Below, piece by piece: positions 13,110-25,600 of a stretch of DNA of 64,000 bases. Source of the stretch: Panorpa germanica (Eukaryota > Arthropoda > Insecta > Mecoptera > Panorpidae). Where the stretch lies: assembly GCA_963678705.1 (NCBI GenBank), contig OY783204.1, positions 15,820,759-15,884,758 of the forward strand, in the 5' to 3' direction. The position numbers and the translations under genes were made by a program. Each line of letters starts with the position of its first letter. Within the stretch, counting starts at the first letter, position 1. The notes under the pieces were generated by a model. That model saw only the letters and a program-made list of their open reading frames with translations, was not told the origin of the DNA and ran no database searches.

Positions 13110-13562
13110 AACATCAAAATTCAAAATTTAATAAAAGGGGCCCTGAGAAAATTAGGGGGCCCATTAGGAAACTTTGGAGAAAGCCCAAATTTTGGATTGT
13201 GTAAAAATTGAATATAATATTTAAAAAAAAAAAATTCAAAATTTTATTTGGGGGAACGGGGGCAGTATTTGCCGAGAGTAAAAATTGTGCTAGAAAGTTG
13301 AAATTTTGTATATAGGCTAATCTTGGTAACTTATTTACGAATCGAAAAAAAAAATCACAAATTTTGAAAAAAAGTTGGTCAAACAACCCATAAATTGAAA
13401 ATATTTTTTATTTTGATAAATTGAAAAATTATTTTATTATTATGCGAGTTTATTATTTCAATTTAAAAATAGAATTAAATATGAAATGTAATTACGAATT
13501 ATTTTATTAGATTCAAATCATACACGCCAAAAAGACGTCGCTTTCCGACGGGGATAAACTAT
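13110..13562 (+). repeat. Helitron-like repeat family (GTCGC hairpin end), copy 1
   Basis: Matches 19185-19845 and 37690-38262 in the same orientation: GGGGGCCC(A/C)(T/G)TAGGAAACTTTG, then ATTTGGGGGAACGGGGGCAG, GAGAGTAAAAATTGTGCTAG and GAAAATATTTTTTATTTTG. It ends near CGTCGCTTTCCGACGGGGAT, a short hairpin. The 19-kb copy continues GTAAAAGCTAGT, like a Helitron CTRR-T end. No replicase frame; non-autonomous. Left boundary uncertain. Confidence 0.5.
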
Positions 13563-13944
13563 AGTTTTTTTATATTTCGACTATGAAAATGACCTACAGA
13601 TCAAGACGCCTAAGAACTCCCATTTGCTCTCACAATAATCGCATATATTCAGTGACCGCTATTACTCGCTAAGAATGACTGACATGGCCCAAAAATCGAT
13701 AATGGTTTTTTTGATTGATCACTAAAAACGTAAAGAACTTTCATGAAATCCAACAAGTTCATAGGATACACTAACATGTGGGTAATAATTGACATTTAGA
13801 AAGAAATTGATTGGTATAAATCACTTTAAGCTTACCTTCATCGAATTTTTAATTTTTTTATAACAAAACACGTCCTTACTTTTACACAGCTGTCGAACTC
13901 ACTCAGCGCGATGTAAAATGACGGTGTTTGGTAAATAAGTATAC

Positions 13945-14030
13945 TAGACGGCGGTACTAGTAACGTTAGCGAAATGTTTTTGGAAGTTTTAGATTTCCAT
14001 GTCATTGGCATTACCCACTGCATCTACAAT
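13945..14030 (-). repeat. Reverse copy of a block inside the 10.15-kb element
   Basis: The minus strand reads CTAAAACTTCCAAAAACATT then TCGCTAACG(T/C)TACTAGT, matching 10335-10372 on plus. TGGGTAATG also matches on the outer side. Similarity does not extend across the whole element. The remainder of 13563-14689 shows no gene. Confidence 0.45.
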
Positions 14031-14689
14031 AATGCGTAATACTTTAGATTGGAATATTTATAAGAGCTCAATGTTTGATTAAATAATGTACCTTAAGTTG
14101 AAACCCATAAATTCATGTTGGTTTCTTTTTCTTTGGTTTGGAAAATGCTGTTTTGTTAAATTCATATAATTTCAGAGATTGTAGAGAATGTTTTTTCTGA
14201 ATGTTTCTTTTCGGTAAAAGGTTTGTCATCTCTGCTGTAGTACAAGCAATCAGTGTCATACCACTGTCAGTATTAGTCTTTACAATAAAATGTTAAAAGG
14301 GCAATTTGGTGTTTTATTATAAGTCGAATATAATTATTCTTAAAGTCAAAGAAAGTCCCTCGAAACATTAAGGTGACTATCGCAACATATGAATAGCCTT
14401 GGATAATTCGTTTTTAATTTGGTTTCATGGTAAATTAAGTTGAACGAGTATGTTGTCAGAATTAACTTTCGGATCAGGGGGCCTATTCCTGAGTCTTGCG
14501 AGTAATGATCGTGATCGAACAGATATGATTTATTTTAGTGAAACATTTTACGAATCACTTTTAAAAAAGTATTGCTGAATTTTTATTATTAGCTAGTACT
14601 ACTCTAGTATTATATATTTTATATTTATTTTTTAACTTTACATTCATTAAATGAATTTTAAAATTATTCATAGAATCTACTTAACCTAA

Positions 14690-15140
14690 TGACATTTCTT
14701 TCTTCTTCTCCTCTACTTCATCATTTTAAATTTCATAATTCTCTTCCTTTCCTTCTTCTTCTTTCTTCTTCCAGTACCTCCGCCATCCATCTCTTTCCTT
14801 CCTTTTCCCCTCTCAGCAGCTCCTTTACCTTCTTTACACTAACAATCCTGAACTCACGTTCCCGTCTTATATACTCCAACGTCTTATTTTCTCGCTAACA
14901 CATTCAGCAGGCTTCTCTTCATTTCCTATTCTGAATTTTGATATTAGCATTATGTTTCTATTTTTCTTCCTCTTTCTCTTGTACCTATCATTGTATTTTT
15001 CTTGGTCTATTTTCACAATCCTTTCTTGTTATTGCATCGTCTTTTCCTTTTTCCTCAACTCCTCTTCCATACTTATTGTTTCTTCTATCTTTCTTTCTGC
15101 CTCTTCTACCTCTCTGCCACATATTTTTTATATAATATTC
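14690..15140 (-). mobile_element. LINE fragment (CRMC zinc-motif family), copy 3
   Basis: C/T-rich on plus because the element is A/G-rich on minus. The minus strand reads SKFRIGNEEKP near 14910-14950, the counterpart of FRLGNEER in the 24-kb copy, and is broken by stops. The overlapping plus-strand Phe/Leu/Ser-rich frames are artefacts of this base bias. From 15141 to 15773 no gene is visible. Confidence 0.5.
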
Positions 15141-15773
15141 TCCGTATAATCAGATTTCCAACGGATAGCGGTTTAAGTCCAAGGGCCCACGGGAAATTTA
15201 AATCAACCGGTTAAAAGATATCAGGGAAACACACATTTGCTTAACAACCATATATATATATTTAAATCGATAATAAAACTTGAAGCAGTATTTACACTAC
15301 ACATAAGAATATCAGTACTCGATTTACTTATTTAACTAAACACATATTTGGGTGCAATATGTCTCTCACTCTGTCTTATGTAATTAGTAGTGCCATCTCA
15401 TTAACGCATGTGTTTCTTAAGATTAGGACGAGTTCATTATGCAAGTTGTTAGGGATGTCCACTTGCTAACTTGAATAATGGATCTCGCTTATTTTAATAT
15501 ATCTACTATTAACAAATTTGATGAACCGCGTTGAACCAGAAATTGAAATAAATCCGCGTAATGAAGTCCCGCGGATTACAGCGTAAAGTACTGGATTATA
15601 AATGTGTAATACTGCGTTGAAGAAATCAAGTATACGTCAAAGATATTAATAGGCTGACATTTAAACATAGTGAGTTTAAATAGAGATACGGGCTTTAACC
15701 AGAAATGAATCCACGAATGAAACCATAAACCAGTTTGTGAATTTTTCGTAATATTTATGGTATGAAGCAGAAT

Positions 15774-16165
15774 GAGTACCTCTCACACTGCAACCGCTTT
15801 CTTGCGATTTTTTCATGAGGGTACACCTTATCATGAGAGAAACTTACTATTTTAATATAGGTCCCCAGTAAACAATATGGTGAAGTGTCCTGCTTTGTGA
15901 CGTTTCCATCACTATTGCACTTCAATTATAGTTCGCATCAGCTTTATGTTCATTTGTATTCCGACAGATGGTGTAGTTTTGCCATTTGTAGCCGATAAAA
16001 TAGCATTTCCTATGAACGACTCTGAGAAACTAAACTGTAAATGAACTCTTTCATGACAAGAAAATCATACGCATCTTCAATACATCAAAGTGACTCCAAA
16101 ATGTTTACTGGATCTTGACATCAAAGTGTCGTCGCTAGTAGTACGCTGCAGTGTGAGAGTGACCT
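15774..16165. mobile_element. CTCTCACACTGCA inverted-repeat element with nested MITE
   Basis: Left end CTCTCACACTGCAACCG and right end GCTGCAGTGTGAGAG are inverted repeats. Almost the whole interior is a reversed CCCAGTAAAC element at 15864-16111, so this short element was hit by a second one. From 16166 to 16609, downstream of the gustatory receptor, there is only A/G-rich sequence with no clear gene. Confidence 0.6.
15864..16111 (-). mobile_element. CCCAGTAAAC inverted-repeat element, copy 1 (248 bp)
   Basis: Reverse copy of 24947-25200 and 26930-27189: CCCAGTAAAC on the left, GTTTACTGG on the right, with CACTTCAATTATAGTTCGCA and the TTCATGACAAGAAAATCAT block inside. No coding capacity. 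Confidence 0.75.
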
Positions 16166-16609
16166 TGTGAATTTAGCTATAGCAATATATAAAGAGAGTA
16201 CACAATAAATCGCGTGGCTTGGTTAAGGAGGAGAGGGAGGATAAAGAGGTATTAGATAGAGAGATGAGCAGGGCTATGTAAGGCAGTGGGAGGTAGAGTC
16301 AAGCTACGTAATTTTCTTCAACTATACATTGAGAGAACATCAAGGAAAAAACGATTCCTTGGCTGTAACTGAAAAAGATATTTTCCCTATAATTAAATGC
16401 TTTTAGAAGTATGGCTTTCAGAAAGCACAAAATGTCTTCTAGACCAAATAAGAGAAAAACTACGTTCTGTCCAAAAGGAAGAGTAGGGGGTCATGGTAAA
16501 AGCTACATGAAAGACGGCCAAAATGGAACCACGTGGTCTAAGAACGCTCCTATACGACAAACATACAAAAAATAATATAATTTAATATAATTGTGTTGAT
16601 TGTTTTTTT

Positions 16610-19600
16610 TTATGTTGACTTAAAAGAATCGGCAGTGGGAACTGGTGAATTGTTGTTAAGTGCAGCTATGTAGAACTGAACTAATATCACTAAGTAGGTC
16701 GTGATGGAACCAACCATCTGAAAAAAAGAAGTCAAGGTCATCAGTGTAAAGACTGGAACATGATACAAAAAAATATATGTTAAACAAATATTTTGTTATT
16801 TATTTATTTAATATACTTCAATAATTGATCTGTTTTCGGGTGTTATTTTAATATATCCGTATTTAGAACTTTCCAAGAGGAGGTCGTGCTTAACCTACAA
16901 AAATATCTTCTTAAGTAAACAAACATGTTTGTGGCATGTGTACAATAAAAAAAATTTCATGGACAATGTTCTCTTCCGCCCTGTTCTACTCACTAGGTTA
17001 CGTTAGAAAAGTCGAAAACGATTAAAAGTAGCTCACTTTCCATATTTTATAAAAAAAATGAATACCGCTTGCAGGAATTTTCCTGCAGAGAAAAATAAAA
17101 CTGAAAATTTTAATAGTTAGTTTAAATCTAAAAATTTAGTACCTTAAGGAGTATTGAAACTTTTTCTAAGTATAGAGGACATTAATAAATATATATGTAT
17201 ATTTAAAAAGATGATAGTAAGAAAAGTTAGGTTTAGTCCCGTCGCACACTGCATTCGTATTTCAGCACATTTTGATCAGACGTATACGCGCTACAATGCT
17301 TTACCTATCCGAACCCTGTGAATGTAATGAACCTCGCACACTGCAAACGACAAAGCCGTCCGAATACGGGCGTTATGTAGCTCTCATATTGGAAGTGTAT
17401 ACCAGCGAATTTTAACCAAGCGTATACATGTTAGAATGCTAAACCTATCCGAACCTTGTAAATGCAATCAGCCGTCTCAGGCTGGAAAAGTATGCAATAG
17501 CTCTTTCATAACAGTGGTGTGTCGATAAAAATTAAAGTAAAAATTTGCTGTCATGATTAATTATGTTAGTGCAAAACAACTCCAGTACACCCCGTACAGT
17601 ACACTAGTTTGACTTGGCGTACTGTAGTATCGGTATCTGGTATGTATGTATTGTTACACAACACATGCAAAGAACACAGTGGTCGGCTTGCTTTGAGAGT
17701 TCTAGTCGCTTAATTAAACCGCTGATTTACGCTTAAATACTCTTGTAGTGTGCGACGAGCCTTAGACTACGAAAGAGGAACCAGGTATTGTAGAGAACAG
17801 GACGAGAAAACATGTAGGATGTGTGGGAAGGAGAAGGAGAAATTGGAGCACATTAGGAGTGAGTGTCGGGAAAAGGTGAAAGTGGATTACACATAGAGGA
17901 GATACTGCAAGTGAAGAGTATATGTAAGAGGATGAATGGCGGAAGTAAAAAAAAAATAGAGAAGATAGGGAAGACAAACGAGAGGCAGATAGATTTTAAT
18001 AGTGAATTAGGTTAATCAAAGTATAAGTAAGATTAAATGGAATTTAAAAGAGATTGTAAAGATAAACACTATTTAAAATACTAAAGATACGAAATTTTAT
18101 AATATAGAAAAAACACTGTAAAATTAATAACCGGATGTATTATTATAGTTAGTTGTTATATACAATACCCGAAAAATCAAAGATAAGTCAACAAAGAAGA
18201 ATCCACCAGCATTGAAGACAAATTGTTCTTTTAGTAGATGAAGCGACCAGATGGTAATCTGAAAATGATATAAGCATAAATTGGGTTACTATAATATATT
18301 ATTATCATTTTATTATCATAATTATTTATTTTTGAAAATGAGTTCTATAACCAACGACCTCCTACTATGTTGGCAGTTTATGGTAAACGTCTAACGGTCA
18401 GCACCGCTAGCATCAAAGGCATTATTCTTGTTGATTAGACATGAAAAAGAAGAGACAGCCATTGTTCTTCTGTGACACCAACTCAGATTGACACGCAAGA
18501 ATTGCTTTTTGAATCAACCTCGTTGTCTTATGCCGGTTTTACACCAGCTAGACAGTTGCATAAAACTGCAACAAAAACTGTTTTTTTTTAAAAGTTGCAT
18601 CACTGTTTACACCAACTAGACACGTTTTTGTCATTTATTGCAGTTCTTTGCAACACAACACGGAGTCGGTAAAGTGTAAAGATGAAAGAAACTCGGTTGC
18701 ATTCGATACAAGAGAGGGGAGAAACATGAAATGAATATACTTTTATCTCTTTCTATCCAAACATGAGTATTTCTCTGAAGTATATTTGTACAGTCTGTGT
18801 ATTTAATTGTTTGTGATTTATTTTGATACATTTTTATAAACATACGTTTCAATTAATCTTCTTCCGATCTGCATTTTAATATTAACAAAGCAGTTAATAA
18901 TATATAAGCACGGTATGTATACAGATAAAATCTATTCCAAATATGTAGGTGCCATAACTATAATTCCTTATATCAAGTACTTATCTAGTATTAACTTAAT
19001 TCTTATTTTCAGATTTGCAGTATTATGCAAGCAAAGGACTTATATTATATTATTTATTTATTTTTAATTTGTTATTGTAATAACTTTTTATTTTTGTCCC
19101 ATTTATTATTTTATTTTTTTCTCTATTAATATTATTAATTAAATTTAATATAAAAAATACAATAAACTGTTTTATTTATGATAGTCCAAGATCCCAGGAC
19201 CGGCAGACATCACTTATTTTATATTACCCATAATTTTGGAAAAACTGGAAAAAAAGTGAGCCCTGTTTTGCTGTATTACTTTAAATTCGTAAAAGATAAA
19301 AAGTTGAAATTTTGCATGTGTATTAAGGTATTTAATGCTGACATTTCTCAAAAATTAGAAATTCAAAAATTAAAAAAGGGGGGGTTAAAGAAATTCGGGG
19401 GCCTGGTAGGGAACTTTGGAGAAAGTTCATATTCTGGATTCCAAAATAATTAAGTATATTATGGATAAAAAAAAATTCAAAATTTCAAAATTTTATTTGG
19501 GGGAACGGGGGCAGTATTTTCCGAGAGTAAAAATTGTGCTAGAAAGTTGAAATTTTGTATATATGCTAACCTTGATAACTTATTTACTAATCGAAAGAAA

Positions 19601-22600
19601 AAATTCAAAATTTAAAAAAAATCTGGTCAAATAACGCATAAATTAAAAATATTTTTTATTTTGATATAAAAAATATATTTTCTTAGTCAGTTTGTATGAA
19701 AAATTAATTGTTATTATATGTAGAATTAATATAGGACGAGTTTATTTATTATTTCAATTTAAAAATAGAATTAAATTTTGACATGAAATTCAAGCCACAC
19801 ACAAAAACAGACGTCGCTTGCGACGGGGGTAAAAGCTAGTAATAATAAATTGTATTAGTGTATTAATTGATACATCAAATATATGAATTTAATAAAATAC
19901 ATTTTATTAAATAAATGTTTTATTTCCAAAGCCACGACATATAAAATAATAGCAAATTAATTAAACTCGCAAATATAAATTTGTTAATTTTTTTCGGCTT
20001 TCAGAAAGTACACATTAATTCGTAAACGTATACACAAAATAAAATTGCATGTTCAAACCAAGAAGAATAAAGCAACGCAACCGTGTTTCTTTTGATCTTT
20101 ACCGACTCGAGATAAGACTCTGTTGTGTTGCAAGCAACTGCAATAAATGACAAAAAAGTTGCAAAACCTGTCTAGTTGGTGTAAACAGTGATGCAACTTT
20201 TAAAAAAACCAGTTTTTGTTGCAGTTTTATGCAACTGTCTATTTGGTGTGAAAGCGGTATTATGGGTCTGTTCCATGCAAATAGTCTGTTGCCGTGCAAC
20301 GTGCAAAAGTGCAACTCGTTGTGTTGCACCACATTGCAACGTTGCATAAAACTGCAACTGTCTATTTGGTGTGAAACCGGCATTATTAGACATTTCAGTT
20401 TACATTATTAATATATAGTAGAGTTTTATTCTCGTAGAAATTAAGACATGGTTCACAAGCACCATTGTATCTGTTCTACAACAGAGTGTAAAAGCGTTGC
20501 ATAAAAGTGCACACTTAAACGTCATATAACACATGGGCTGAAAAGTCCCGGGCCTAACAAAGAAAACACAGTTTTTTTGGTTCAAAATTAGCTTTATTCA
20601 TCAACGTAATCTCCATCAAGGGCAACGCAATCATTCCAGCGCCGCTCTAACATTTCAATACCACTTTTGTAGAACGATTTATCTTTTGCCTCAAAATAGG
20701 CCTCAGTTTCAGCGATAACCTCTTCATTCGTGCGAAATTTCTTACCGGCGAGCATTTTTTTCAGGTCTGCGATCAGGCAGTAGTCGCTGGGAGCCAAATC
20801 TGGCGAATACGGTGGATGTGGGAGCAATTCGAAGTTCAATTCATGTAGTTTTGCCATTGTTTTGATTGACTTGTGACACGGTGCGTTGTCTTGATGAAAC
20901 AAAAAAATTTTCTTTGCCATATGCGGTCGTTTCTTTGCAATTTCGGCCTTCAAACGCTCCAATAACGCTATATAATATTCACTGTTAATGGTATTTCGTT
21001 TCTCAAGATAGTCGATGAATATTACACCACGCACATCCCAAAATACCGAGGCCATAACCTTTCCAGCCGATTGTTGTGCTTTCGGGCGCTTTGGACGAGG
21101 TTCACCAGTTGCTGTCCACTCAGATGACGATCGTTTTGATTCCGGAGTGAAGTGATGGATCCATGTTTCATCTATTGTCACATATCGACGCAAAAATTCC
21201 GGTTTGTTACGTTTAAACATGGCCAAACACTGCTCAGAATCATCAACACGTTCTCGTTTTTGGTCAACAGTAAGCAAACGCGGCACCCACTTTGAACAGA
21301 GATTTCTCATAGTCAAATGCTCATGCAATATAAAGCCAATACGTTCTTTTGATATCTTTACGATGTCAGCTAACTCACGCAACTTCTCTTTTCGATCATT
21401 CAAAACGATTTTGTGGATTTTTTTTATGTTTTCTGGTGTTACCGCCTCATTTGGACGTCCACTGCGTTCTGCATCATCGGTGTATCTACGACCACGTTTG
21501 AAGTCAGCAAACTAACGTTTTATTGTTGTTTCTGATGGAGCGGAGTCCCCATAACACTTTTCAAGCCATTGCTTCGCTTGAACGGTATTTTTTCCCATCA
21601 AGAAGCAGTGTAAAATTAAAACACGAAATTGTTTTTGATCCATCGTTTTGAAAATAACAAAAGTAGCGTCACTCTTAGCACAATAACTCACAAACTACTG
21701 AATAGAATATCATGAAATTTTAACAGCTGTATTTTGAAGGTTAGTATTAACTGAAAAAAAGGTGACTGCAATAAAACTAGCGCCATCTATGTGTTAGGCC
21801 CACGACTTTTCAGCCCATGTGCTACTACTTGCAGCTGCCTCGACTATCGCATAAAGATTGAATATTCTAAGGATCTTAAAATATGGTAAAATACATTCTA
21901 TTCTTAGAATATGGTAAAGATGATAAATGAAATCAATTACGTGGTAAAACTGAAATTCAAATTTTAAATAGCAATATTTCCGTCAACTTTTGGATACTAA
22001 AAAATAATAAAAAGGCATTGACATATATGTATTAGCAGAGGCGGCTTTAGGGGCTGGCAAACGGGGCATCGAACCTTCGTGCAACCGAAGTAGAAAAAGT
22101 CATTACAAACTATTATTTAAATCTCGCGCTTTAGAAAACACTAGAATCCATGCGTATATCTTTTAAGGCTTTCATGTACCTTAGTTTATCATCATTAATA
22201 TTTATCGTCTTTGTGCTTGTTAACTTTTATAAATCCTCCAATTTTAAATTTTAAAACTTTACATTTAAATCTCGTCAATGATCATCAAAAATACTTACTT
22301 TCAATTTACATAAATTAAGGCCCGAATTTTAGCGAGGACAGGTGGGGCTACTGCCCCGAGGGCTGCGTCCACAATAGAGATCAAAGCACTAAATTTTTGA
22401 AAGACTTGAAGGAAAAAAATGTTTCTTTTATTCGGAAAATAATTAGGGGTCTCCACACCTCTAAATGCGGAACTGCATAAATTACACAAAGAACCAGCAG
22501 GGTTCTTGCAATTTATAAGGTCGCCACTGTGTATGAAATGTGTTAAAAAATCTGACTTATTGATTTTCTTACAAACCTTGGTTTTAATAATCGGACGTAG

Positions 22601-25600
22601 TCTGTTCTTAATTCTATGTACAAGTAGGCCAGTTCTTTCCGCTTCCGCCCGCGTGCGTTGGCAGCTAATTGCTATAATAACAATCCCGACGCTGTGGTAC
22701 ACCACCCAGGCGAGCATCAAGAACATCCTGGGGAAGGCGTACCTCGAGGTACGATCAACAAACGTGATTAGTTCGGCATAGGTTTGTGTTACGACGACTA
22801 CGAATGACCAAGCTACGTACACCAGGACCTGCAGATGTGTCAGCAGATTAAAACGTGAAGAAACATACCTTTTACAATCGCCCCTCAAGTAGCTCTTAAG
22901 CAAAGGCTACGACCTATGCACCCACACCACAAACAGTGAGCTAAAAAATTGGGACTAGGTACAATTGTTTTTCAGAGCCAATTATAACTAGATATAATTC
23001 ATTTTAGGAGGCAATTGTAAGTATATATAATTTATTTGGTCAGGCAATTGTACCTAGTTATAATTTTTGACATTGACAACTAGATACAATTGATTTTGGG
23101 GGACAATTCTGACAGATATAATTCATTTTAGCAGCAATTGTGAGTAGATACAATTGATTTTGGGGGTCAAATCTGATAGGCATAATTCATTTTAGCAAGC
23201 AATTATGAGTAGATAGATTGTGATTTATTTTGGCAGGCAATTGTGGCTAGGTATATTTGATATAATTGGGGCCACTAGTGACCTCTTTATACTGACCTGT
23301 ACATTGTAAGTCTTCGTCATGGACTTGAACACCTCCTCGAGATTTACACGAATATTGTAGGAAATATCAATTCTTGATAGTTCATCGTCAAAAGTAAAAT
23401 TCGCCTCTTCGAATTTCTGAAAGAAAAGTTGTGACAACCAAAGTTAAGGATGGACTTCTGAAAATTCTATAATATAAGTTTTATTACGTTAAAGATTGTT
23501 TAAAAAAACTGTAAAATAAGTCATAAAACGTTGTACTTTAGGTAATATTGTTTACGTAACAGGTTACTTTTGTTACGATAGGTAAACCTTAATTACATGT
23601 AATTGTGGTTATAAATTCTACGAAATATTTTTGAAACAAAGCAGAAGCGTTCAAAATGGTCAAAATGGTTTTCGGAATGGACGAGAAGAGAAGGTTTTAG
23701 TTATTTGATGGACAAATTGGGAGTAATATGGGGATAGAATGTACGGAGAAAGCACTCCTGGATACCTAGCGCTGGAGAAATTGAGGAGGAACAACTTGAG
23801 GATAGAGGCAGGGATGAGAGCGATAAGGTGGGAACACAATACCACCTTTTTGATTGAGAAACCGAAATTTATAACACCAGTAGCCATGAATAGATCATTT
23901 TTGTTGTCGGAATATAAAGTATAAGAAAAAGCAGAACATTTTTAAGGGCGACAAACTACGTGCCTAGGAAGCCTTGATGGTAAATTATATATAAAAAAAA
24001 TGGTGGGAAGATGACAGAGAGCGGATTTGTGGGAGTGGCGGATAAACCAATCAAAAATAGAGGGAATACAAGATGGGAAAAAGGTAGGAGAAGGTATTAC
24101 GAAGAAAGAGTCTGGTGGTGGAGATAGTAAGACTAAGAGAGGAAGGAAGAGAGGCCGGAATCCGCCGGATAAAGAAAAGTACAATACTAGATACAGCCAG
24201 TTATGGCCGAAAGGAATGCCGCAATATCTCGAAAAACAGCAAGGTAAAGAAAAGAAACTCGCAAGGTTTAGACTAGGGAATGAAGAAAGGTGCCGTAGGT
24301 ACTATGGTGCAGAGGAAGAGAAACTATGTAGGATGTGTGGCAAGGAAGCAGATACGATAGAGCACATTAAGAGTAGGTGTACGGAAAAGTTGGAAACTGA
24401 AGTGGAACTGATAGGGATCTTACAGGCGAAGAAGGATGGAACTAAAAGGATGAATGAAGTTACGAGTAAGCGAAAGGAAATAAAAGACAAGAGAGAGAAA
24501 GTTTGATATGTAGTGTTAAGAGAGTTGTAAAATGTTTTATGTAGTAAAATAAAATGTAATCTGTTAGTTTAAGTGGTTATATACAGTTATTAGGTCCAAA
24601 AAGAGCGGGTTTTTTAAGAACTTTTACTGAGAAGACTTCAAAATGTATTAATGTAAAAATATGTACACATATTATGGTAACTTTTAAATGTATTTTAATA
24701 TTTTTGTATTTGTAAAAATAATAATTTTAAAGCTGCTATAGCTGATCTCCCGGAGCTCCTCTCAAAAAGGGCACATCTCTGGACTGAATCATCTAAAATG
24801 AAAAAATCAAACGGATTTCGTTAAAGTACTGTATAATCTAGTAATTATTTTGTAAATATTCTAAAAAATTCTAGTAAATATTTTATTTTTATTGACAAAA
24901 TGGCGGCTTCTCAAAAAAAATTAATTTTTGACCAAAATTTTAGCCACCCAGTAAACATTTTGGAGTCACTTTGACATCATATTGAAGATGCGTCATGATT
25001 TTTTTGTCATGAAAGAGTTCACTAATAGTTCAGTTTCTTACATTTTTTCATATAAAATGTCTACTTTATCGGTTACAAATGGCGAAATTACTCCACCTGT
25101 CGGAATACAAATGAAGATAAAGTTGATGCGAACTATAATTGAAGTGAAATAGTGATAGAAACGTCACTAAATAGGGCACTTCACCAAATTGTTTACTGGG
25201 CATAAATTGTTTATAAAAAAAAAATATTTATCGGTGGGAAGAATCTTCGATTAATTACTAAAACATATACTTAAGAAACTTGTGGTAAAATTTGAGACTG
25301 ATGGGTTCAGCCGTTTCTGAGAAATCTTGGTCACCGATTTTAAAGACACAGTTTCTAGAAAAATGCATTTAAAGTTGCAAAAGCACTGTACATATATGTA
25401 TAGGTTTATATGAGGTGAGGTGTCCGATAACTGCCACATATAGGCCCAAAGAAGGAGCAAAAATCCTATGTAAATGAACCCAGAAACGGGTTCTTTAGGT
25501 CGTCAATAGGGTCAAAATTTCGACACAGGTAGAGTAAAAAAAAATTTTCAACTTTATTACATAACTTTGAAAATAATCGCCGGATTGACTTGAAATTTTC

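Noticed and set aside
14689..15214. Overlapping plus-strand frames rich in Phe, Leu and Ser
   Set aside because: They are by-products of C/T-rich sequence, the complement of a decayed LINE; no domain or splice support.
19178..19453. 91-codon frame with a basic C-terminus
   Set aside because: Lies wholly within a repeated Helitron-like element whose other copies have no matching frame.
22301..22560. Extension of gustatory receptor exon 3 to a stop at 22301
   Set aside because: The extra residues are read-through into a hAT-like element. A GT donor at 22571-22576 and distal exons with the family C-terminal signature give a better model.
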